Shown piece by piece: positions 18,947 to 26,885 of a stretch of 64,000 nucleotides of DNA. The notes beneath the pieces were generated by a model, which saw only the letters and a program-made list of their open reading frames with translations, did no database searches and was not told the origin of the DNA. Numbering within the stretch: position 1 is the first letter of the stretch; the number at the start of each line of letters is the position of its first letter. The stretch is from Thermodesulfovibrionales bacterium. GTDB taxonomy: Bacteria; Nitrospirota; Thermodesulfovibrionia; Thermodesulfovibrionales; SM23-35. The stretch spans positions 24,316 through 88,315 of the forward strand of contig JAVHLL010000009.1 of NCBI GenBank assembly GCA_031082155.1, in the 5' to 3' direction. The translations under genes and the position numbers were made by a program.

Positions 18947-19700
18947 GAGTGTTCCTCATATAGAGTATCTTTAACCCGTTGAGGGTAAGATAAGGATGCA
19001 GAGTGTGTTTTTTCTTTAAAAACGATGAAATAAGGCTCCCGTATCCACCTGTTACAATAACCCTGAAAGGTAAACCGGTCTCCTGTTCGATTTCACTGAC
19101 AATTCTTTCTACCCCGCCGGCTGTTCCGAACAGGAGTCCGGATTGAATGCAGTGCGTGGTATTCGTTCCCAGTGCAGACCGCAGAGGGGTAAGCGGAACC
19201 TTTGGCAGTTGAGCGGTTTGCCGGGCCAGCGACTCGTTCATCAACCTGATACCGGGGATGATTGCACCTCCAATAAAATGGGAATCATTCATTATACTGA
19301 TTGTAGTGGCTGTGCCAAAATCTGCAATAACAACAGGCCCGCTTTGCAGCTCATGGGCTGCAACGGCATTGGCAATTCTGTCGGAACCGAGCTTTTCCGG
19401 TTCCGGTATATCGAAGATAAGGCCTGTATCTATTGTGCAGTTTACGACTAAAGGGTCAGCGGCTATGAGCTGTTTCAGGGTTTCCCTGAAGACTCTGGTA
19501 TGGCCCGGTACGACTGAAGATAGTATAACCCCTGCAGAGGTTTTTTCTACATCATTTTCTGACAGAAATGTATCGAAAAGAGACGTGTATTCGGCGACCG
19601 TGAGTAAGGGCAAGGTGTCGAGCCTCTGGACGGAGAGTCCTGAATCGGTAAAAAAACCTATGTTTATTGATGAGTTGCCAATATCTATCGCGATGAGCAT
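18939..19700 (-). CDS. coaX: Type III pantothenate kinase
   Basis: The 253-residue protein matches CoaX: DIGNSSINIGFF at the N terminus (phosphate 1 loop), GSDRIANAVAAHEL around 105-118, VIADFGTATTISIM with the catalytic Asp, and IGGAIIPGIRL. It phosphorylates pantothenate, the first step to coenzyme A, and is not inhibited by CoA in known members. It starts directly after the birA stop (TAG then ATG) and overlaps the GalT-like gene, so birA-coaX-galT-usp-JAMM is probably one transcript. The birA-coaX pairing is common. Confidence 0.93.
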   Translation of the reverse strand: MLIAIDIGNSSINIGFFTDSGLSVQRLDTLPLLTVAEYTSLFDTFLSENDVEKTSAGVILSSVVPGHTRVFRETLKQLIAADPLVVNCTIDTGLIFDIPEPEKLGSDRIANAVAAHELQSGPVVIADFGTATTISIMNDSHFIGGAIIPGIRLMNESLARQTAQLPKVPLTPLRSALGTNTTHCIQSGLLFGTAGGVERIVSEIEQETGLPFRVIVTGGYGSLISSFLKKKHTLHPYLTLNGLKILYMRNTHA

Positions 19701-20477
19701 CTATCGTAAAACCGTTAAATCACCTGAATGAATCTTTTCCACTTTTCCTGATGCAAGCCTGAGAATCAGCCTGCCCTCCCCGTCGACGGACTCCGCGGCG
19801 CCGAAAAGTGTTCTGTTTCCGATGACGACAGTGACCTTTTTCCCAAGAGTGGAAGAAAGACCTTGCCATTCTTCAAGAAGTATGTGTTTTCCCCCGTTCT
19901 TGAGGATCGCATACCACCGGTCAATTTCATTTAGTGTTGCCGAGATTAACCTTTCCCTCGAAACGGCTGAACCTTTCTCAATTTTGATTGATGTTGCTGT
20001 TTCTCTGATATCCTCGGGCAACTGAGTACGTCCGCTGTTTACATTGATTCCTATTCCAACGACCGCATGGGTTATTCTCTTATCCTTCAATTTCAATTCT
20101 GTAAGAATTCCGCCGATTTTTTTGTCAGAAACAATAAGGTCATTTGGCCATTTAATAGTCGCATTGAGGCCTGTTGTCTTTCTGATCGCAGTGGTGCAGG
20201 CGACCGCACTCATTAAAGTTATCAGCGTCACCTCTGAATGCTCTATATGGGGTTTGAGGAGAATGCTCATGTAAATGTTTTTTTCAGGAGGTGACCACCA
20301 AGTTCTGCCGAGCCTCCCTTTTCCCTTGTTCTGGCTGTCGGCAATAATTACCAAACCTTCGGCAGATGAGTCAGCAAGGCCTAAAACAAGGGTGTTGGTT
20401 GAGCCGGTATTCTGGTAAAATAATATTTTTTTTCCGATCTCCCCACGGACCTTCTTTTTAATCGTTTCACAGTTCAC
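19701..20477 (-). CDS. birA: Biotin-[acetyl-CoA-carboxylase] ligase without HTH domain
   Basis: The 258-residue protein contains the ligase catalytic domain (YQNTGSTNTLVLG, KGKGRLGRTWWSP, MSILLKP, IKWPNDLIV, GIGINVN) and the C-terminal SH3-like domain. It makes biotinyl-AMP and attaches biotin to carboxyl carrier proteins. There is no N-terminal winged helix, so it should not act as the biotin repressor. The start is a GTG two bases after the upstream gene's TAG. Confidence 0.92.
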   Translation of the reverse strand: MNCETIKKKVRGEIGKKILFYQNTGSTNTLVLGLADSSAEGLVIIADSQNKGKGRLGRTWWSPPEKNIYMSILLKPHIEHSEVTLITLMSAVACTTAIRKTTGLNATIKWPNDLIVSDKKIGGILTELKLKDKRITHAVVGIGINVNSGRTQLPEDIRETATSIKIEKGSAVSRERLISATLNEIDRWYAILKNGGKHILLEEWQGLSSTLGKKVTVVIGNRTLFGAAESVDGEGRLILRLASGKVEKIHSGDLTVLR

Positions 20478-20479
20478 CC

Positions 20480-21178
20480 CTATTCTTCTTTCAATATTAC
20501 AACCTCGATCTTGTTTTTCAACCCCTTGGCGAATTTCTTCGCATCATCGAGAGAGCCCACAATGGAGGCATAATGCATGGGAATTGCGATCTTTGGTTTT
20601 ATGTCGAGGGCGGCCTGGATCGCTTCCTCAGCCGTCATTACATAAGTGCCGGATACAGGAAGAAGCGCGATGTCTGCGTGAAAGGTCTTCATTTCCGGGA
20701 TATAATCGGTGTCCCCTGCGAGGTAAACCCGCTGACCTTTCACTGTGAAGATATAGCCAACCCACCCTCTGTCTTTCGTATGGAACTGTTTGTTGGTGTT
20801 ATAAGAAGGCACAACCTCGATTGCTATGCCTTCAACCGTAATCTTATCCCCTGGTTTTACGATTTTTATTTTGCCGGTCAGTTTCTTTGCGCAATCGGCG
20901 GTTGCCACAATTACTGTTTCCGGACCCTGTATCATCTTTACATCATCCGGTGAGCAGTGATCAGAATGCTCATGGGTGATCAAAATAATATCAGCGGTAT
21001 CCCTCTTTTTAATCTTGAAAGGATCAGTATAAATTACCTTTTCCCCGACTATTTTGAAGGTATCATGTCCAAGCCAGTGAATGTCTTTTACCATAGTTTT
21101 AGCCCCCTTTCCCTCTGCCATGACTGATCCGGGCAGGAGTATAATAAGAAATGAAAACAGCACGAGAAAACTCCGCAT
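20480..21178 (-). CDS. Exported metallo-beta-lactamase-fold hydrolase (UPF0173-like)
   Basis: This 232-residue protein has a signal peptide (MRSFLVLFSFLIILLPGSVMA) followed by a compact MBL fold: HWLGHDTFKI, the metal motif HEHSDHC (THEHSDH), LAGDTDYIPEM with an Asp ligand, and IPMHYAS near the end with a His ligand. It is related to the UPF0173 metal-dependent hydrolases, which are usually cytoplasmic; the leader peptide is unusual. The substrate is unknown. It is the first gene of the run leading into birA and is divergent from parA. Confidence 0.8.
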   Translation of the reverse strand: MRSFLVLFSFLIILLPGSVMAEGKGAKTMVKDIHWLGHDTFKIVGEKVIYTDPFKIKKRDTADIILITHEHSDHCSPDDVKMIQGPETVIVATADCAKKLTGKIKIVKPGDKITVEGIAIEVVPSYNTNKQFHTKDRGWVGYIFTVKGQRVYLAGDTDYIPEMKTFHADIALLPVSGTYVMTAEEAIQAALDIKPKIAIPMHYASIVGSLDDAKKFAKGLKNKIEVVILKEE

Positions 21179-21350
21179 TTTTACCCCTTTACAAGGAATT
21201 ATATCACAAATAACTGGTATAATAATGAGGATTTGCTCCGTAGGAATACCCGATGGCTCGCCATGAGACGAAGCAGTGAAAGACGCTTCGGCGTTTACAC
21301 AGGATTCAATTTCTCATGTGCAATTCCCGCGGGGTTATCACTGTGACGCG

Positions 21351-22121
21351 ATGGGAAAAATCATAACCATAGTTAATCAAAAAGGGGGGGTCGGGAAGAC
21401 AACGACCACGATCAACCTTGCTGCATCGCTTGCCCTTGCTGAAAAAGACATTCTCGTTATCGATACCGACCCGCAGGGAAATTCTACATCGGGACTTGGA
21501 ATACCGAGGGAGACTCTCGAAAAAAGCCTCTACGATGTCTATTCAGGCAACTGTGATATCAATGAAGCCATAATGATGACTGCAGTAGACCATCTCACAG
21601 TGATACCATCCACAATAGACCTGCTCGGCGTTGAGGTCGAGCTTGTAAGTAAAGAGGGGCGGGAATATCTCCTCTCAAGGGCTTTAGGTGCCGTCAAAGA
21701 CCGGTATCGGTACATCTTCATTGATTGTCCGCCCTCTCTGGGGTTGCTTACGTTAAACGCACTTGTCGCTGCTGACTCGGTCATCGTACCCGTGCAGTGT
21801 GAATATTATTCCCTTGAGGGGCTCGGTCTTCTGACGAAGACCTTGCGTCTGGTAAGAGGCTCTTTTAATCCTGGGCTCGAAATTGAAGGAATTCTCCTCA
21901 CCATGTATGATGCAAGAAACAACCTCGCACATGAAGTGGCAGGCGAGGTGAGGAAACATTTCGGTGACAAGGTTTATAATACAGTCATCCCGAGAAATGT
22001 GTCCCTTGGAGAGGCTCCCAGCTATGGGAAACCGGTGATTTTTTATGATATCCGCTCGAAAGGCGCGCAGAGCTACCTTGCCCTTGCAAAGGAGATACTG
22101 AATGAAAACGGCGCTCGGTAA
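21351..22121 (+). CDS. parA: Chromosome-partitioning ATPase ParA (Soj)
   Basis: From the ATG at 21351 the protein is 256 residues, the usual ParA length. It has the deviant Walker A KGGVGKTTT at residues 11-19, DTDPQGNSTSGLG, and IDCPPSLGLLTLNAL (Walker B). ATP-bound dimers coat DNA and ParB stimulates their ATPase, moving origins apart. An open frame reaches back to a GTG at 21276, but that part is unlike the family and holds a hairpin (CGAAGC/GCTTCG, 21269-21290), so I reject it. No good Shine-Dalgarno is seen before 21351. It overlaps parB by 20 bases. Confidence 0.93.
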   Translation: MGKIITIVNQKGGVGKTTTTINLAASLALAEKDILVIDTDPQGNSTSGLGIPRETLEKSLYDVYSGNCDINEAIMMTAVDHLTVIPSTIDLLGVEVELVSKEGREYLLSRALGAVKDRYRYIFIDCPPSLGLLTLNALVAADSVIVPVQCEYYSLEGLGLLTKTLRLVRGSFNPGLEIEGILLTMYDARNNLAHEVAGEVRKHFGDKVYNTVIPRNVSLGEAPSYGKPVIFYDIRSKGAQSYLALAKEILNENGAR

Positions 22122-22920
22122 AGGGCTCGATGCCCTTATTCCTGCAAAAGGGGAAGAGGTCATTCATCTCGATCTGACCAGGATATTTCCAGGAGAACAA
22201 CAGCCGAGAAAAACCTTCAGGGACGATTCCCTGAATGACCTGGCTGTCTCTATCAGAGAAAAAGGAGTACTTCAGCCGATTATTGTCTCCAGGATTGGTG
22301 ACGGGACTTTCAGACTTATCACCGGCGAGCGCAGATGGAGGGCCGCAGGGATTGCCGGACTGAAAAAGATACCGGCATTAGTAAAAAATGTGGCGTCAAA
22401 AGAGTCTCTTGAGATAGCACTCATAGAAAACATTCAAAGGGAAGATCTCAATCCAATTGAGGCTGCCGATGCATTCAACAGGCTTATCACCGAATTTAAT
22501 CTGAAGCAGGAAGAAGTCTCTGACAGGGTAGGAAAAGACAGAACCACGATCGCCAATTATCTGAGGCTTCTGAAACTGCCTGAAGAGGTAAAATCTCTTC
22601 TCTATAACGGTTCTCTCACTATGGGTCATGCAAAGGCCATTCTTGCCATAGAAGGCAAGGCTAAACAGATAGATGCTGCAAGAAACATAGTCAAGCGGGG
22701 GCTCAGTGTGAGAGAAGCCGAATCGCTCTCGAAAACAGTTCCCAGGCCCCCAAAATCCCGCATTGCTCAAGACCCCCAGATTTCGTCTCTTGAGGAGAAA
22801 TTGAAAAGGGGCCTCGGCACAAAGGTGAGGATACTCAATCATGGCAAGAAAGGAAAGATAGAAATAGAGTACTATTCCCTTGAGGAACTCGACAGGTTGC
22901 TGGAGATTCTGCTCGGATAA
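22102..22920 (+). CDS. parB: Chromosome-partitioning protein ParB (Spo0J)
   Basis: The 272-residue protein has the ParB order: a short N-terminal segment (LGKGLDALIP) for ParA stimulation, the CTP-binding domain with GERRWRA and ENIQRED, the helix-turn-helix region (QEEVSDRVGKDRTTIANYLRLLKLP), and a C-terminal dimer domain. It loads on parS sites as a clamp. No parS-like 16-mer was spotted nearby. The gene is translated in overlap with parA. Confidence 0.94.
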   Translation: MKTALGKGLDALIPAKGEEVIHLDLTRIFPGEQQPRKTFRDDSLNDLAVSIREKGVLQPIIVSRIGDGTFRLITGERRWRAAGIAGLKKIPALVKNVASKESLEIALIENIQREDLNPIEAADAFNRLITEFNLKQEEVSDRVGKDRTTIANYLRLLKLPEEVKSLLYNGSLTMGHAKAILAIEGKAKQIDAARNIVKRGLSVREAESLSKTVPRPPKSRIAQDPQISSLEEKLKRGLGTKVRILNHGKKGKIEIEYYSLEELDRLLEILLG

Positions 22921-22972
22921 ATGAGTTCAATCACGCTTCTGTTGTGCACACAAGAAAACGAAGGAGGAGTAC

Positions 22973-23917
22973 ATGCAGGAAACCCCTGAACTATATGATG
23001 TTCTTATCATAGGCGGAGGCCCTGCGGGCCTTACTGCCGGTCAGTATGCATCGAGGGCCAAATTGAAGACAATTATCCTCGATAAATCACCAACAGCAGG
23101 CGCGCTTGCCTATTCCAGCAAGATAGAAAACTATCCGGGGCTTACCCATCCCCTACCCGGGAAAGAATTACTTGATATCATGAGAAATCAGGCCACAGGA
23201 TTCGGAGCTGAGTATGTAGAAACTCAGGTAGTGGGAGTGAATGTCGCCGAGGATAGAAAGGAAGTTATTACCATGGACAGAGCATACAGCGGAAAAACAT
23301 TGATAATAGCTACCGGTTCCATGGGCAGAAAACCGACGATTCAAGGTGAAGGAGAGTTCCTCGGAAAGGGAGTAAGCTATTGTGCTATTTGCGATGCAGC
23401 TTTTTATCGGGGATTGAAAGTATGTGTAATTGGAAATTCTGAAGAAGCGGTAAAAGAAGCAAAGGTACTTACACGCTTTGCCGAGACAGTGTATCTTATT
23501 TCCCCTACCCCCAAAATTCATGGTGACGAGGCTTCACTGGACGAGCCGGGATTGAAAGTATTGTTGGGATATACCGTGACTTCCATTGAAGGGAGCGGGC
23601 TTGTTGAAAGGATAAGAATGCGCGATCCTGAAAATAAAGAGACCGAGCTTGAGCTTGCCGGGGTCTTCGTATATCTGCACGGGAATAAACCTGTAGTGGA
23701 TTTCCTTTTTGGAGCAGTTGAGACGCAAGAGGATGGATGCATTCCCGTACATTCTATGATGGAGACGTCAATGCCCGGAGTTTTCGCAGCAGGCGACGTC
23801 ACTTGTACAGAAGTGAGACAGGTGGTGGTGGCTGCGTCGCAGGGTTGTCTCGCTGCACTCTCGGCAGAGAAGTATATTTTCAAGAGAAAGAAATTGAAGA
23901 GCGACTGGGCAAAATAA
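22973..23917 (+). CDS. Thioredoxin-reductase-like flavoprotein lacking the NADPH motif
   Basis: This 314-residue protein has an FAD fingerprint (LIIGGGPAGLTAGQYASRA), the redox pair C137/C140 in YCAICDAAF, and a second FAD motif GVFAAGDVTCTEVRQVVVAASQG, all in thioredoxin-reductase order. The NADPH domain differs: where GGGDSA is expected it reads CVIGNSEEA (154-159), and the HRRxxxR phosphate-binding signature is replaced by ISPTPKIHG (176-184). It therefore may use NADH, reduced ferredoxin or a flavin-linked donor, as in ferredoxin-dependent and diflavin-linked disulfide reductases. A Shine-Dalgarno GAAGGAGG precedes the ATG. It stands 52 bases after parB. Confidence 0.8.
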   Translation: MQETPELYDVLIIGGGPAGLTAGQYASRAKLKTIILDKSPTAGALAYSSKIENYPGLTHPLPGKELLDIMRNQATGFGAEYVETQVVGVNVAEDRKEVITMDRAYSGKTLIIATGSMGRKPTIQGEGEFLGKGVSYCAICDAAFYRGLKVCVIGNSEEAVKEAKVLTRFAETVYLISPTPKIHGDEASLDEPGLKVLLGYTVTSIEGSGLVERIRMRDPENKETELELAGVFVYLHGNKPVVDFLFGAVETQEDGCIPVHSMMETSMPGVFAAGDVTCTEVRQVVVAASQGCLAALSAEKYIFKRKKLKSDWAK

Positions 23918-23920
23918 TTG

Positions 23921-24655
23921 CTACTTTGCTTTGCTCAGAAGGGCAATTAATTCCGCTGCGTTTTTCGGGGCGTACCCGAGGACATCGTTATTGAAATACA
24001 CAAAGACATCCCGCTTTTTTTTCAGATGGGTCCTTATGAATTTCACATCTTCCCTGAGGGATTCGGGAGGATAGTCTGTTGCATAACTCCCTTCCTGGCC
24101 GTGTTTCCTCATATAAATGAAATCAGACGTTACGGGAAGTTTCTTGAGAAACTCCGGATGGTCTGCAATGCAGAGCCCTGCGTTTTCCTTTTCGAGCACA
24201 GTATAAACTTTTTTATTCATCCATGTCTTGCTCCTGAATTCAAAGGCGTTCCTCGTGTTGTACGGTTTCAGTATCTCGAGAAATTCTTGCATACGATTCA
24301 GGTCGGCATTGAAGGTCGGCGGGAGTTGCCAGAGGATAATTCCCAGCTTTTCTTTCAGAACAGCAGCCCTTGAAAAAAATGCCTCAATAGGCTCTGCACA
24401 ATCTTTTAGTTTCTTTACATGGGTGATGAACCTGCTTGCCTTCAGGGAGAAGACGAAATCATCAGGTGTTGCGGCATACCACTTGGCGAAAGTTTCCCTT
24501 TCCGGAAGACGATAAAAGGTAACGTTCAGCTCAACTGTGGAAAAGCGTCTGCAGTAATATTCAATCCAATGGTTTTTTGGGAGGTCGTCGGGATAGAAAC
24601 TCCCCCTCCAATGATCATAGAGAAAACCGCTGCACCCAATCCTTAAGTAGGCCAC
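23921..24655 (-). CDS. DUF72 (YecE-like) protein
   Basis: The 244-residue TIM-barrel-like protein has the family hallmarks: RIGCSGFLYDHWRGSFYP at the start, VELNVTFYRLP, FSLKASRFITHVKKLKD, ILWQLPPTF, NAFEFRSKTW, and DVFVYFNNDVLGYAPKNA at the end. The function is not established. Its stop lies only four bases from the stop of the converging flavoprotein gene, leaving no room for a separate terminator. Confidence 0.88.
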   Translation of the reverse strand: MAYLRIGCSGFLYDHWRGSFYPDDLPKNHWIEYYCRRFSTVELNVTFYRLPERETFAKWYAATPDDFVFSLKASRFITHVKKLKDCAEPIEAFFSRAAVLKEKLGIILWQLPPTFNADLNRMQEFLEILKPYNTRNAFEFRSKTWMNKKVYTVLEKENAGLCIADHPEFLKKLPVTSDFIYMRKHGQEGSYATDYPPESLREDVKFIRTHLKKKRDVFVYFNNDVLGYAPKNAAELIALLSKAK

Positions 24656-24695
24656 TGTATACTATTATATCATAAGGAAGAGGCAAGCGGGTGTG

Positions 24696-26822
24696 TTACC
24701 TCATAATCCTGAGAACCCCTTCAAGTTGGGCAATTTTTTGTGTGAGCGCAGCAAGCTGCTTCTTATCCCTGACATCGAGGATGAAGGTGATATGAGCTTT
24801 TTTATCTTCTGTAGTGCTTGCTTTCAGCTGGCTGATATTCACTTCTACCGACGATATGAGAGCGCTGAGGCTCGCAATCATGCCGGGCTTGTCAATAGTT
24901 TCAAGGAATAACTTTACCGGTGTGGTAATATCGCCCTCTACTTTCCATTCAACATCAACAATCCGGGCGTCATCGACTGCTGTTTTATCCAGATTCGGAC
25001 AGTCCTTTCGATGGATCGTCACGCCCCTCCCCCGTGTTACAAATCCGATCAGCGGATCTCCCGGTATCGGAAAGCAGCATTTGGCGGTATGGTACAACAC
25101 GTTGTCCACTCCTTTTATGGTGATTCCCTTATGCTCTTTCGGCGGTTTTACCGTCTTCGGGACAGGGACCTCATCAACCGGTTTTTCCGGCAATAATTTA
25201 TTGACAAATTGATGTGCAGACAATTTGCCATGACCAATAAATGCATGGAGATCTTCCAGTGTCTGGATATTGAAAAATTTCAGGACCTTTTCCATCTCCT
25301 CCGATTTCAGCACTGACTGACTGAGATCATGTCTTCTCAGTTCACTCTCGAGCAGTTTCTGCCCGAGTTCGATGCTCTGTTTCCGTTCCTCTGCTTTAAT
25401 CCATTGTTTTATCCTGTTTTTTGCCCGCTGGGTTACGACGAATTTCAGCCAGTCCCTGCTTGGGCTCTGCGCAGGTGATGTCATAATCTCTACGGTATCG
25501 CCATTCCTCAAAGTGTACCTCAGGGGCATGATTTTCCCATTGACCTTCGCACCGACACAACGATTGCCTACCTGGGTATGCACGCTGTACGCAAAATCTA
25601 CAGGGGTTGATCCCACGGGCATTTCCTTTATCTCACCCATTGGGGTAAAAATATAGATAACATCGGGGACAACCTCGCCTTTGACCGCATCGAGAAAATC
25701 TTTTGCATCCTTCAGTTCTTTCTGGGCCTGCATCAACTCCCTGAACCATGAAATATAGCGGTCGCTTTTTTCATCTATCCTGCTTTTTTCCTTGTATTTC
25801 CAGTGAGAGGCAATACCATGCTCTGCAATCATATGCATTTCCAGGGTCCTTATCTGAAATTCTACCCGTTCGCCCTTTGGCCCTATGACAGTGGTATGGA
25901 GGGACTGGTACATATTCGATTTTGGAACGCCGATATAGTCTTTAAACCTGCCGGGCACAGGGGACCAGAGGGAATGGATAAGACCGAGGATTGCGTAACA
26001 GTTTGCTTTTGTATCCGTGATTATCCTCAAGCCGAGAACGTCGTGGACCTGTTCGAAGGTAATTCTCTGCGCCAGCATTTTCTGATAGATTCCATAGTAA
26101 TGTTTTATCCTCCATGAAACATCCCCGGGAATATGCTCTTCTTCCAGTTTGCGTTTGAATATTCCTGTCACATCCCGCAGGTATGCTTCCTGTTCTTCTT
26201 TTCTTGTGGCGACCTTTCTTTCGAGGTCATTATAAAGATCGGGCATGAGGGCCTTGAAACTGAGATCCTCAAATTCGGTCCGCAACCAGCCGATACCGAG
26301 CCTGTTGGCTATCGGCGCATAAATCTCGAGGGTTTCTGTCGCGATCCGCAGTCTCTTGTTTTCCGAAAGATGATGCAGCGTGCGCATATTATGAAGCCTG
26401 TCAGCGAATTTTATCAAAACGACCCGGATATCCTCTGCCATGGCGAGGATCATCTTTCGGAAGTTCTCGGCCTGAGCCTCCTCCCGTGTAGTGAATTCCA
26501 TACGGGAGATCTTGGTCAGAGATTCGACGAGAAATGCGATTTCCTGTCCGAACATATTCCGAATATTTTCAACGGAAGCTTCTGTATCTTCTATTGTGTC
26601 ATGGAGAAGACCGGCGGCAATAGTTGTTATGTCCATTTTCATATCGGCAAGGATAGATGCAACAGCCAGGGGATGTTCTATATACGGCGAGCCTTCTGCC
26701 CTTTGCTGGGTACCATGTGCTTCTCTTGAAAAGGCATATGCGCGTTTTAATACAGAAACCTCAGCGTCAGGGGTATAGGCCAGGATTTTCTCGATTAGGG
26801 ATTCAATGGTGTAGTCGGTCAT
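24696..26822 (-). CDS. rel: Bifunctional (p)ppGpp synthetase/hydrolase
   Basis: This 708-residue protein has the full Rel/SpoT layout: HD hydrolase (H50, HD at 74-75, ED at 78-79), synthetase domain with VLGLRIIT, GRFKDYIG and YQSLHTTV, TGS domain (about 385-445) and C-terminal ACT domain (about 630-705). RFKD matches the RxKD form of bifunctional enzymes, and the HD residues are intact, so both making and degrading (p)ppGpp is expected. It is last in the yajC-secD-secF-recJ-rel run, 63 bases after recJ. Confidence 0.93.
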   Translation of the reverse strand: MTDYTIESLIEKILAYTPDAEVSVLKRAYAFSREAHGTQQRAEGSPYIEHPLAVASILADMKMDITTIAAGLLHDTIEDTEASVENIRNMFGQEIAFLVESLTKISRMEFTTREEAQAENFRKMILAMAEDIRVVLIKFADRLHNMRTLHHLSENKRLRIATETLEIYAPIANRLGIGWLRTEFEDLSFKALMPDLYNDLERKVATRKEEQEAYLRDVTGIFKRKLEEEHIPGDVSWRIKHYYGIYQKMLAQRITFEQVHDVLGLRIITDTKANCYAILGLIHSLWSPVPGRFKDYIGVPKSNMYQSLHTTVIGPKGERVEFQIRTLEMHMIAEHGIASHWKYKEKSRIDEKSDRYISWFRELMQAQKELKDAKDFLDAVKGEVVPDVIYIFTPMGEIKEMPVGSTPVDFAYSVHTQVGNRCVGAKVNGKIMPLRYTLRNGDTVEIMTSPAQSPSRDWLKFVVTQRAKNRIKQWIKAEERKQSIELGQKLLESELRRHDLSQSVLKSEEMEKVLKFFNIQTLEDLHAFIGHGKLSAHQFVNKLLPEKPVDEVPVPKTVKPPKEHKGITIKGVDNVLYHTAKCCFPIPGDPLIGFVTRGRGVTIHRKDCPNLDKTAVDDARIVDVEWKVEGDITTPVKLFLETIDKPGMIASLSALISSVEVNISQLKASTTEDKKAHITFILDVRDKKQLAALTQKIAQLEGVLRIMR

Positions 26823-26885
26823 ATTTGTTTATTATACAACGGCAAGGTTTGATAGATGATATGAATTGGGAAGAGGTGCGGTGAA

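Noticed and set aside
21276..21350. Upstream GTG extension of parA
   Set aside because: The extra residues are unlike any ParA, contain a hairpin in the DNA, and the family length is reached from 21351.
21180..22980. parS site near parAB
   Set aside because: No 16-base palindrome like TGTTTCACGTGAAACA was seen; parS may lie elsewhere.
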